Of a stretch of 64,000 bases of DNA, positions 38,181 to 44,631 are shown piece after piece. The position numbers and the translations under genes were made by a program. Under the pieces are notes generated by a model. It did no database searches and was not told where the DNA came from. It was given only the letters and a program-made list of their open reading frames with translations. How positions within the stretch are numbered: the first letter of the stretch is position 1; each line of letters begins with the position of its first letter. The stretch covers positions 1 to 64,000 of the forward strand of contig CAWHQZ010000012.1 of the NCBI GenBank assembly GCA_963831645.1. Direction: 5' to 3'. Source of the stretch: CAWHQZ01 sp963831645 (GTDB taxonomy: Bacteria > Pseudomonadota > Alphaproteobacteria > Rhizobiales > Aestuariivirgaceae).

Positions 38181-39104
38181 CTATCGCGGTCGCCAGCATT
38201 CAAAGAAGTCGATGGTAAATGAGGCGGAACGCTTAGCCGGCTTCGGATTCCGGCGTTCGGGGCCGTCGCCGATAATCGCCGAAATGCGTGTGGCAAGCAT
38301 CTTGCGGAGCTCGGAAGGTCCCTTCCAGAGAATGTGATTGAACTGCCGCGTGTCGAAGTGAACGTGGTCGATGTGATCGGCGCGACACGTCCAGATCACT
38401 GGAATGCCGAGGCCCATGGCGAAACCCGCCTCGTAGTAGACGCCGCCTCTCGGCACCGCAACGCTTCCGACCGACGCGCTAGCCATGCCACAGGTGAAGT
38501 CCGCTACCACGAAGCGTGAGCGCTTGATCTCGGCGATGATCTCGTCGTCGATCTTGTTCGCGTGTTCCTTCCTGTCGATCCGCAGCGGCCGATAGCCAAC
38601 GTCGACGATTGCAGGTGCGAAACCAAGTTCATAGGCCTCGTGCATCTCGTCCGAAAACCACATGGCAACGATCCTTGCAACGACGAAGCATTCTTTGTGA
38701 GCAGTTCCGCAAGACGCTGATAGCCCTTAGGCGTGACCGTGGCGGTGCTCGGCATCGTGCCACGTTCAAAGACACTGACCCGAGCCAAGGTCTCTGATGT
38801 ATGCGAGTAGGTACTGTGCTTCGTTCTCGTCAACACTCTCACTCCATGCCAACGGAAGTCCGGCTATGGGGTCACCAAGAGAACTGCGGACATTAAACTG
38901 AAATGCCACCGGCGAACCGAGGTTCGTGGTCTTGTTGTTGAAATAGAGCAGCAGCCGATCAGCTCGCTCGTTCGGCGTTCGCGAGGGGACGCTCCTGATG
39001 GTGTCCAAGGTCGAGGTTAGGACGTCGGGAACAGCTCTCAGGCGATTTTGATCTACGATCCAAGCGCTGAGCTTGGCTTTGTCCCTGTCGGAAAGGGTAC
39101 TCAT
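38181..39104 (-). CDS. Nucleoside 2-deoxyribosyltransferase-like domain protein (two frame breaks)
   Basis: Three frames join into about 307 aa. The first (to ~38790) gives an N-terminal domain MSTLSDRDKAKLSAWIVDQNRLRAVPDVLTSTLDTIRS. The second holds TVTPKGYQRLAELLTKNA. The last holds FVVARIVAMWFSDEMHEAYELGFAPAIVDVGYRPLRIDRKEHANKIDDEIIAEIKRSRFVVADFTCG...PRGGVYYEAGFAMGLGIPVIWTCR. The 'MWFxxEMxxAYExG...D..HxNKIDDEIIAEIxxSRFVVADFT...GVYYEAGFAxGLG' block is the nucleotide-binding deoxyribosyltransferase/TIR-like fold, often seen beside anti-phage genes, where it may cleave nucleotides. The catalytic Glu (YYEAGFA) is present. Confidence 0.7.
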
Positions 39105-39135
39105 TTCCTCGATAGCGTTTCCCGAAATGAAGTAG

Positions 39136-39153
39136 CGCCCGCCAGCGCGGGCG
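39136..39153 (-). terminator. Hairpin between two minus-strand accessory genes
   Basis: CGCCCGC-CAGC-GCGGGCG is a perfect 7-bp GC stem between the 39280 gene and the 39104 gene. It may terminate transcription of the upstream minus-strand gene. No clear T-run follows. Confidence 0.35.
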
Positions 39154-39279
39154 GAGTTTACTTTGCGGCCGTCTCTGGTCGTTGGGGGAAATCCTCAGCG
39201 ATTGAGCCCCAAATCGGACAGGTCGTGACAGGCAATCCTTCGGTCATTAGCGCCCCTACACCTGACTAGATTTCACAGC

Positions 39280-39731
39280 TTACGAATCAACCTTCATGCT
39301 CTGGAAGGCCTCGACCAGTCCGTCGGGCCCATCTGCATCGCCCTCAAGGTACTTTGCATTGATCCTGTTGGTGATCTCGATCGCTTTTTGGCGATCGCCG
39401 CTGACTTCGCCGGCGATGACCTTGTGGTGGAAGTCTGCCAGAGCAGCGTTATCCTTCCAAATTTGCCTAAGATACGTCGTCACGGAGGGCTCAAATAGAA
39501 ATTTCGATCGCTCCCAAGCATCGACGAGCGTCCGTAGTTGACCTATGTCGGGACGGGCATTCCGAAACCAAGGTCTGAGGAACTCTTTCGTCTGAGCAAA
39601 AACGGTGAATCTTCATGAAAGAGCGCTGCCTGTGCCTGGACGCGGCTTGTCTGGAGGCTGCGCCAACTGAAAAAAAGCGAGACGACAGCGAGCAGGAGCG
39701 CACCGCCTGCGATCCAGTCGGACGTGGTCAT
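39280..39731 (-). CDS. Membrane-anchored hypothetical protein (one frame break)
   Basis: It starts MTTSDWIAGGALLLAVVSLFFSWRSLQTSRVQAQAALFHEDS, one N-terminal membrane segment. The frame changes at about 39545 and a soluble helical tail continues LRTLVDAWERSKFLFEPSVTTYLRQIWKDNAALADFHHKVIAGEVSGDRQKAIEITNRINAKYLEG. About 150 aa. It is upstream of the deoxyribosyltransferase-like gene on the same strand. The family is not recognised. Confidence 0.55.
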
Positions 39732-39827
39732 TTCTATTCTCCCGACAAAAACCCTTGGTACGCGTCGAAGCTTATAGCCAGATGAGCCGAGGCGCACCGT
39801 TCTGCTTACGCTGCCCAAGCTCGCGGC

Positions 39828-39893
39828 TGCGGTAGCCGCTCGCCAAATCAGATAGTCTGCAATCGGACAACCGAAATCACGGTGGACACCATG
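39828..39893 (+). repeat. Duplicated 5' region, copy 1
   Basis: TGCGGTAGCCGCTCG...CAAATCAGATAGTCTGCA...CGGACAAC...GGTGGACACCATG is repeated with small changes at 41008-41072. Both copies end at the ATG of a small paralogous gene, so promoter, leader and gene were duplicated together. Confidence 0.7.
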
Positions 39894-40133
39894 AACCCCA
39901 TGGTCGAGCGTAGGGTGCTCACTGCCGCTCTCGCCTTCAAAGTCGAGTTGGACACCCTCCATGAACTCGCCGCCGAGGAACCTAAGCCGAAACCCAGCCG
40001 GATGAACTCAGAAACGGGGCCAGGGCGCGTTTTCGAAGTCGAGGACGCGTCCAGCGTAGGCCGAGACGGCTTTCGGCGCTGTAGGGCCAATTCTCAAGTC
40101 ATGTGGCGGCCGCTCGCTCGGGCGCCATGCTAA
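39891..40133 (+). CDS. Small orphan protein, paralogue A
   Basis: About 80 aa: MNPMVERRVLTAALAFKVELDTLHELAAEEPKPKPSRMNSETGPGRVFEVED. It is paralogous to the 41070 gene (shared RRVL-AALA--VE-L, EAKP, FEVxxxSxxGxGxxG). The end after about residue 60 (RCRANSQVMWRPL) differs in character and may be shifted in frame relative to the ancestral gene. Function is unknown. Confidence 0.5.
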   Translation: MNPMVERRVLTAALAFKVELDTLHELAAEEPKPKPSRMNSETGPGRVFEVEDASSVGRDGFRRCRANSQVMWRPLARAPC

Positions 40134-40257
40134 GCGTAAGCGGCCGGGCAGAGCGTTAGACGCGCTCTGCCGTCCTAACCATAGCCATGCGAAAAGAGCA
40201 ACAAAGTGCTCCGTGTTCGGAGTTGCTTCCCGGCGGCCTGCTCCCGAAGGTGCGGCC

Positions 40258-40848
40258 ATGCCAAAGAATCCACACCCATCAGAAGCAGCCGACGCCGCAA
40301 TCATCGAGGCCGCTACGGCGTTCTCGGTCTATCTGCGGATCAGACCCGACCAGAAGATCGTCGAGCAATTCGCCACGCTGGCGGCGGCGATCAAGCGGGC
40401 GGACGCGATCCGCGCCGATCATCCGGGCCGCGACGTTCTCGTCTACGCGCTCGGTGACGGGCGCCAGATACCAGTGAAACGACAGCCAACATCGAAGGAG
40501 ACGACAATGCCAAAGACCAAGACCAACACCGCGAAGCCGAAGGCCACGAAGGCGAAGGCCAAGGCGATCAAGTCCGAGCCAGCGAAGGCTAAGGCGCCGC
40601 GTCCGCTCGGGCAGCGCGCCCAGATTGAAGCCGACGCGATGGCCGGGAAGCTCCCGAAGCCACCGGATTTCACGGCGAACACGCACGCGAGGTTTCGGCC
40701 GAAGCTCGACGAGGTCATCGCGCTCGTGAAGGCCGGCGATGTCAAGGCGCTCAAGGCGTTCAAGGTCAATCCGGTGTCGTCCTCGCCGAAGGCCATCGTC
40801 AGATACCGCGACCTCGCGATCATGGCCCTGGAAGCGAAGGCTCAGTAA
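40258..40848 (+). CDS. Lys/Ala-rich two-part protein with internal translation start
   Basis: A 196-aa frame. Residues 1-75 are a compact domain (EAADAAIIEAATAFSVYLRIRPDQKIVEQFATLAAAIKRADAIRADHP...VYALGDGRQIPV). Residues ~84-120 are a histone-H1-like Lys/Ala/Pro linker (NTAKPKATKAKAKAIKSEPAKAKAP). The C-terminal part is GKLPKPPDFTANTHARFRPKLDEVIALVKAGDVKALKAFKV...RYRDLAIMALEA. A second ATG at 40507 is preceded by AAGGAGACGACA, so the Lys-rich C-terminal half is probably also made separately. It could bind DNA. The domain types are known from rhizobial accessory DNA but are uncharacterised. Confidence 0.65.
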   Translation: MPKNPHPSEAADAAIIEAATAFSVYLRIRPDQKIVEQFATLAAAIKRADAIRADHPGRDVLVYALGDGRQIPVKRQPTSKETTMPKTKTNTAKPKATKAKAKAIKSEPAKAKAPRPLGQRAQIEADAMAGKLPKPPDFTANTHARFRPKLDEVIALVKAGDVKALKAFKVNPVSSSPKAIVRYRDLAIMALEAKAQ

Positions 40849-40880
40849 ACCGCCGACCCCAAGCGGCGACCATCAAGCGA

Positions 40881-40906
40881 GGCCGGCGGGCGACTGCCGG
40901 CCTTTT
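40881..40906 (+). terminator. Rho-independent terminator
   Basis: GGCCGGC-N8-GCCGGCC followed immediately by TTTTCTC, 33 bp after the Lys/Ala-rich gene. Confidence 0.75.
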
Positions 40907-41007
40907 CTCATTCGTATCAGCACCCCGGCCGGGTGGGCGCCAAGGGCCAAGCAGTTGAAAGTTTCAACAGTTTTTTTGGAGCGCGATCTCCGCGCCCAGG
41001 CCCACCT

Positions 41008-41072
41008 TGCGGTAGCCGCTCGTCAATCAGTTTAGTCTGCACGCGGACAACGAATTCAGGGTGAACACCATG
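41008..41072 (+). repeat. Duplicated 5' region, copy 2
   Basis: Same block as 39828-39893: TGCGGTAGCCGCTCG, CAATCAGTTTAGTCTGCA, CGGACAAC and GGTGAACACCATG in the same order and spacing. Confidence 0.7.
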
Positions 41073-41276
41073 ACCCGCGACGTCGCGCGTCGAGTGCTGG
41101 TAGCCGCACTCGCCTGCGCAGTCGAGGAGCTGGGCATCCCGAATGAGAAACTCGTCGAGGCAGCGGCGAACGAAGCCAAGCCCAACCGCGACGATGAGTC
41201 AAAAGCGGCCCACGGGTCGTTTTTCGAAGTCAAGGCCGTGTCCCAGAATGGGCCGGGACGGCTTGGCGCGCTGTAG
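41070..41276 (+). CDS. Small orphan protein, paralogue B
   Basis: 68 aa: MTRDVARRVLVAALACAVEELGIPNEKLVEAAANEAKPNRDDESKAAHGSFFEVKAVSQNGPGRLGAL. It is paralogous to the 39891 gene with the same 5' region. A helical N-terminus is followed by an acidic linker. It has its own downstream terminator at 41345. Function is unknown. Confidence 0.55.
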   Translation: MTRDVARRVLVAALACAVEELGIPNEKLVEAAANEAKPNRDDESKAAHGSFFEVKAVSQNGPGRLGAL

Positions 41277-41344
41277 GCCTCAGGGCAGGAACGGGTGATC
41301 TCGCCGCGATCTGCTGACAACTGTCCCATTCAAAAAGGAACACG

Positions 41345-41372
41345 CCCCGGCTCTGGCCGGGGTTTCCCTTTT
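41345..41372 (+). terminator. Rho-independent terminator
   Basis: CCCCGGC-TCTG-GCCGGGG followed by TTTCCCTTTT, downstream of the 41070 gene. A near-identical stem occurs at 43688. Confidence 0.75.
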
Positions 41373-41444
41373 GGAGCGCTTCGAGTTGCGGGTTGTGCTC
41401 CTGCGGCTCACCAAGCAAAATGGCGTGGGGGATGAGGGGGGCAA

Positions 41445-41774
41445 ATGATGACCAAGCGTTGGCTGAAACGCGCCCGGACAACTGCGGACCCGGCCGGTGA
41501 TCTTATTGCAATCATGCGGCGTCACGCCGACGATGCAGATCTGCCGCGTCCGTTCCGCCACATCGGGGCCATGCGCGCATACCTCCGCAGCAAGGGTGCC
41601 TCTCACGAGGCGCTGACAGCAGTGCCGGTTGTCTGGAGCCGATACGCGAGGTGGCTCCAACAGCACCCGTTGATGAAGGATGAGGAGCCTTTCCGTCGTT
41701 ACTGCGGTTCTCGTCGACGTCGGTTATCCTCTATTGCTGCACATCAGATCGAAATCCAAATCCAGCCCCAGTAG
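41445..41774 (+). CDS. Small hypothetical protein
   Basis: It starts MMTKRWLKRARTTADPAGDLIAIMRRHADDADLPRPFRHIGAMRAYLRSKGASHEALTAVPVVWSRYARWLQQHP, a helical YozE-SAM-like pattern (DLIxxMRxD...P...xSxxxLRxYLxxxxAxxEAxxAxxxxWxRY). The last ~30 residues (GSRRRRLSSIAAHQIEIQIQPQ) are antisense to the 41744 gene and are probably a frame-shifted or read-through tail. Confidence 0.5.
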   Translation: MMTKRWLKRARTTADPAGDLIAIMRRHADDADLPRPFRHIGAMRAYLRSKGASHEALTAVPVVWSRYARWLQQHPLMKDEEPFRRYCGSRRRRLSSIAAHQIEIQIQPQ

Positions 41775-42103
41775 GGAGCCCGGCGGCAGCGGCGCCTCCA
41801 GTAGCCTCGGTGCCAGTAGCGTCGACAGTGGCGGCGCCAGCGGCGCACCCGGCGACGGCGCCGGCGGCGCCAGTGGCCGCTGCGATGTGACGCAAGCTCA
41901 AACCCCTCATCCAGTTCCTCCCCTTGTGGCTCGCCCTCGTTAGGTTCCCCCTCATCATCGTTGCTTCCCGGTCCGACCTCTTCGATCTCGGGGAGCCCTG
42001 TCGGGAACGGAACCAGCGCTTCGGCTTGTCGCGGGAAAACAGAAGCGATTGCCGTCGCGCCGAGTGCACCGAACAAACTTGCAACAAATAACCTCCGGTC
42101 CAT
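41744..42103 (-). CDS. Exported protein with Arg/Trp-rich C-terminus
   Basis: A 119-aa frame: MDRRLFVASLFGALGATAIASVFPRQAEAL is a signal peptide (twin Arg at 3-4, possibly Tat). An acidic linker (EVGPGSNDDEGEPNEGEPQGEELDEG) and a striking basic tail (HWRRRRRRRVRRWRRHCRR, then YWHRGYWRRRC) follow. The same architecture recurs in small exported proteins of Hyphomicrobiales. Role unknown, perhaps envelope or polyanion binding. Confidence 0.6.
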   Translation of the reverse strand: MDRRLFVASLFGALGATAIASVFPRQAEALVPFPTGLPEIEEVGPGSNDDEGEPNEGEPQGEELDEGFELASHRSGHWRRRRRRRVRRWRRHCRRYWHRGYWRRRCRRAPYWGWIWISI

Positions 42104-42202
42104 GGGGAATTCTCTTACTGCACAGATTTAAGCTTCTAAATGTAGACTGCGACGCAATGCTCCCGTCGTGCAAGCGCGATGGGGATAGACCGTAAACGGC
42201 CA

Positions 42203-42346
42203 CTAACCCTTCTTCCAAACCTCAGGCAACTGCGCGATCAACAAGGCAATCTTCCGCGCCTCAATGATACATATCAGCATCCCGTCACTGTCGGCAAAAC
42301 CTGAAACGCGACGGTAAGCTGCTCGCCCAATTTGACTCGCAATCCT
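42203..42346 (-). CDS. Possible small ORF without a clear start
   Basis: The frame reads RIASQIGRAAYRRVSGFADSDGMLICIIEARKIALLIAQLPEVWKKG to a TAG at 42203. The amino-acid pattern is protein-like, but the upstream in-frame stop leaves only an internal ATG (MLICII) or an ATT as start. It may be a decayed or frame-shifted small gene. Confidence 0.3.
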   Translation of the reverse strand, partial: RIASQIGRAAYRRVSGFADSDGMLICIIEARKIALLIAQLPEVWKKG

Positions 42347-42506
42347 CTATGAAAGGTGCATTAATTTTACTCATCACCGATGGGGAGCTATCAGGCCCGG
42401 TGACTGAGCGCGGCAAAGACTCAAGGCGGATGCGATGAAGGTTGTCAAGGCTATCAGTAGGCTTTGACGATCCAAGAACGGTTTCAGACGAAGGAGGAAA
42501 AGTAGG

Positions 42507-42864
42507 ATGATTACAAGAAGTTTATTGGCTGCCGGCGCAACGATCACCTTTGCTTTCCTGGTTCAACCGCACCGACGCGACACGGACCTCAACATCGGCA
42601 TCGGCGTTGGGCCGCAGGTACGATCCAGGCTACCGCCGCGACTATGATCCAGGCTACCGCCGCGACCGGGATGAGGACTTCATCAGTTGCTCGCAAGGCA
42701 GGCGCATCGTTCGCCGCGCCGGTTACAACTCCGTGAGCTCCCTCAGATGCTCTGGTGATGTATATCGCTATCGGGGCATCAGGCGCGGCTCCGCGTGGCG
42801 AATCTCGGTAGACGCCAGTTCTGGCGCCATTGTTGGCACGCGGAGAATCGGATCAATGCAATGA
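42507..42864 (+). CDS. Small exported protein (one frame break)
   Basis: AAGGAGGAAAAGTAGG precedes ATG 42507: MITRSLLAAGATITFAFLVQP is a signal peptide. The frame then changes at about 42600 into DPGYRRDYDPGYRRDRDEDFISCSQGRRIVRRAGYNSVSSLRCSGDVYRYRGIRRGSAWRISVDASSGAIVGTRRI. This includes a short tandem repeat (DPGYRRDY) and a PepSY-like end (WRISVDASSGAIVGTRRI) with two Cys. About 118 aa, periplasmic. Common small rhizobial secreted type; function unknown. Confidence 0.6.
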
Positions 42865-42905
42865 CAAGGAACCCGCTCAATCTATCGTGAGCGGGCGGCG
42901 GCGCG

Positions 42906-42956
42906 CTTGCGGCGCTCGATGCTGTAGACATTCCAAAGCTCCATTGGCGCAACTCA
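42906..42956. repeat. Dispersed ~50-bp repeat, copy 2
   Basis: Matches 31300-31350 at about 80% (CTTGCGGCGCTCGATGC, GACATTCCAAAG, GCGCAACTCA). It follows a CCCGCTCA-N8-TGAGCGGG hairpin (42872-42895) after the 42507 gene. Confidence 0.5.
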
Positions 42957-42968
42957 AACTATGCTCGG

Positions 42969-43225
42969 CTACCCGACCACTGACCAACGGGATTTCAGAC
43001 CTAGGCGGCGATCGTAGTAGGCAACCTGCGAGGGAGCCAATCGCTCGCTATTGGCAAGCCCTACGATCGCCACAGACTTCCGCTTTCGGCTACGAGCTGA
43101 GTAACACTGTGTGGTCGCCCGGACTCATCCTGGACGATGCCACTTTTCACCTTGCACTTGGCTTCTTCGACGGCCCACGTGATGTACTGACTGACGGTTG
43201 GATGGCCGCCGAAAGGGAAGGCCAT
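42969..43225 (-). CDS. Small partner protein of a HicB-like gene (one frame break)
   Basis: It starts MAFPFGGHPTVSQYITWAVEEAKCKVKSGIVQDESGRPHSVTQLVAESGSLW, then, after a frame change at about 43065, AIVGLANSERLAPSQVAYYDRRLGLKSRWSVVG to a TAG at 42969. About 85 aa. The 'GGHPT...YI.W......V..G......GRPHSVT' and 'L.P..VAY.DRRLGL.S' blocks recur in a small family encoded next to HicB-like proteins. Its ATG shares one base with the upstream gene's stop (TGATG), so the two are coupled. A toxin-antitoxin or regulatory pair is possible but unproven. Confidence 0.55.
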
Positions 43226-43488
43226 CAAGCAGCGATAGCCATCACACTATTTTCTGGGCCGGTCGACTTGAATGTCGAGCGCTTCTCCCAAAGGTCGAAA
43301 AAGAACTTGGGAGCTGCACCGATACTCTCTAGCTGCTCTGCTTCCGCTATCAAAGCGGCGTCGAGCCGTGACTTGAGCGTGCCCAAATCGTCCGCCTGCA
43401 CCGAGACGTCGTGTTCAAGGCACTGAGCAACCCAAATCCCCTCATCCTTGTAGACCACGATCCGAATTTGATTTTGGCCGCTAGGCAT
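43225..43488 (-). CDS. HicB-like (partial RNase H fold) small protein
   Basis: 87 aa: QNQIRIVVYKDEGIWVAQCLEHDVSVQADDLGTLKSRLDAALIAEAEQLES has the HicB strand-strand-helix pattern (xVxYKDxxxWVAQCLEHDIxxQAxDLxxLxxRLxxALxAE). The C-terminal part is FFFDLWEKRSTFKS. There is no DNA-binding domain. It is translationally coupled to the 42969 gene. Confidence 0.6.
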   Translation of the reverse strand: MPSGQNQIRIVVYKDEGIWVAQCLEHDVSVQADDLGTLKSRLDAALIAEAEQLESIGAAPKFFFDLWEKRSTFKSTGPENSVMAIAA

Positions 43489-43807
43489 GATTACGCCCCA
43501 TGTTTGGACTCTGATTACGGCTCAAGACGTAGCACTGCGACAAAAAGATTCAACAACAGTTAACAGATGGCTGCTTTGAGGGTGGGTCGGCGGGCGACTG
43601 GCTTCGCCTTCAAGGGGCCGCCTGCGTGGCAATTGCCGGGCAGCAGCGTACCCAAGGCCCTCGCCGGCACCGACGATCCTGCAACAGCCCTGGCTCCGGC
43701 CGGGGTTTTCATTTCGCCGCCACTTGCTGACCCTGCGCTGACCCGAGGGGCAACGATAGTTTGGTCGCTTTCGGTCGCTTCAGTTTTGCTAGTTATTTCC
43801 GTGGCTT
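43489..43807. other. Gene-free stretch left of the tRNA-Val island
   Basis: The only frame here (43567-43809, plus) is interrupted in sense by a clear terminator hairpin at 43688 and has random composition, so I do not call a gene. The rest is unremarkable. Confidence 0.5.
43688..43709 (+). terminator. Rho-independent terminator
   Basis: CCCTGGC-TCCG-GCCGGGG followed by TTTT, nearly the same as the terminator at 41345. No recognised plus-strand gene precedes it, so it may end an unannotated transcript. Confidence 0.6.
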
Positions 43808-43860
43808 AGTGGTGGGCGATGCTGGACTTCGAACCAGCGACCCCTGCGATGTGAACACAG
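43808..43860. other. attL: partial tRNA-Val copy
   Basis: The sequence from AGTGGTGGGCGATGC to GTGAACACAG copies the tRNA-Val gene from its 3' end to the anticodon loop. It then diverges (GCCAATTGCC here, TGCTCTGCCA in the tRNA). One extra T in GGACTTCGAACC would disrupt the T-arm, consistent with a non-functional remnant. Confidence 0.85.
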
Positions 43861-44004
43861 GCCAATTGCCAGTTCGACACGGCACCTCGGTCAAACGTCA
43901 ATAGAACCAGCGTTTCATGCTATCCGAGCATACCGCTCCCGGCCACAGAAATCACCTTGCCGCCGGATGGCTGTGACAAGCTTGTGACAAGCCATCGAGA
44001 ACAA

Positions 44005-44619
44005 TCATGGAAGGCCTACACCCCCCGGAACATCAGCGTGAACAATCCGGATGCGATCCTCTAGCCAGCTTCCACAGATTACGTTGTGCAGTCCATTCAA
44101 AACGTAAATGCGACTGAACGGCTGCTCTAGTGTGAAGGACAAACGAACACCTTCCTCAACTTCATCGGTTACATTTCGAAAGAGATTGAGGTTCAGGTAA
44201 AGGCTCAAATCGGCGATGACCCCTCGTTGAAACCGGCGCTTGTTCCGATCAGCTTTGGTGGCAACTGCATCCACAATCCTGATCCGAATGTCTTCTTTGT
44301 TAATCGGCATACTTCGGACATTCGGCGCACCTTCCGCATGCTCCTCGTTGCGCTTTCTGCCCTCATCTAATAGTTCCGATACTTCGACCTGCCGCAGCTC
44401 ATCATCGAGTTCATAGCAGACATCGAATGTTTCATCAGAATTGACCATCAACCGTGGCAAGCCGAGGGCTGTGCAGACGTGCGCGAAGATCCAAGCCTCC
44501 CTCGCCTTTTTTGCGTGTCTCGCGTGGTCCAAATCGTCTTCGGCTTTCGCTATCTCCAGCACATCGCGTGGCGCGTACCACCTATCGGTTTCCAAGGTAA
44601 CAATTGGGATGGGGTTCAT
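44005..44619 (-). CDS. Hypothetical protein co-encoded with the island helicase
   Basis: An intact 204-aa protein: MNPIPIVTLETDRWYAPRDVLEIAKAEDDLDHARHAKKAREAWIFAHVCTALGLPRLMVNSDETFDVCYELDDELRQVEVSELLDEGRKRNEEH..., with a later block ADLSLYLNLNLFRNVTDEVEEGVRLSFTLEQPFSRIYVLNGLHNVICGSWLEDR. No known motif. It starts 12 bp after the helicase stop, so it is almost certainly in the same operon and may act with it, for instance as specificity or immunity factor. Confidence 0.7.
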   Translation of the reverse strand: MNPIPIVTLETDRWYAPRDVLEIAKAEDDLDHARHAKKAREAWIFAHVCTALGLPRLMVNSDETFDVCYELDDELRQVEVSELLDEGRKRNEEHAEGAPNVRSMPINKEDIRIRIVDAVATKADRNKRRFQRGVIADLSLYLNLNLFRNVTDEVEEGVRLSFTLEQPFSRIYVLNGLHNVICGSWLEDRIRIVHADVPGGVGLP

Positions 44620-44631
44620 GCTTGAGAGCCG

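Noticed and set aside
43567..43809. An 80-codon plus-strand frame near the left end of the island
   Set aside because: It runs straight through a clear terminator hairpin at 43688-43709 and has random composition with no start signal.
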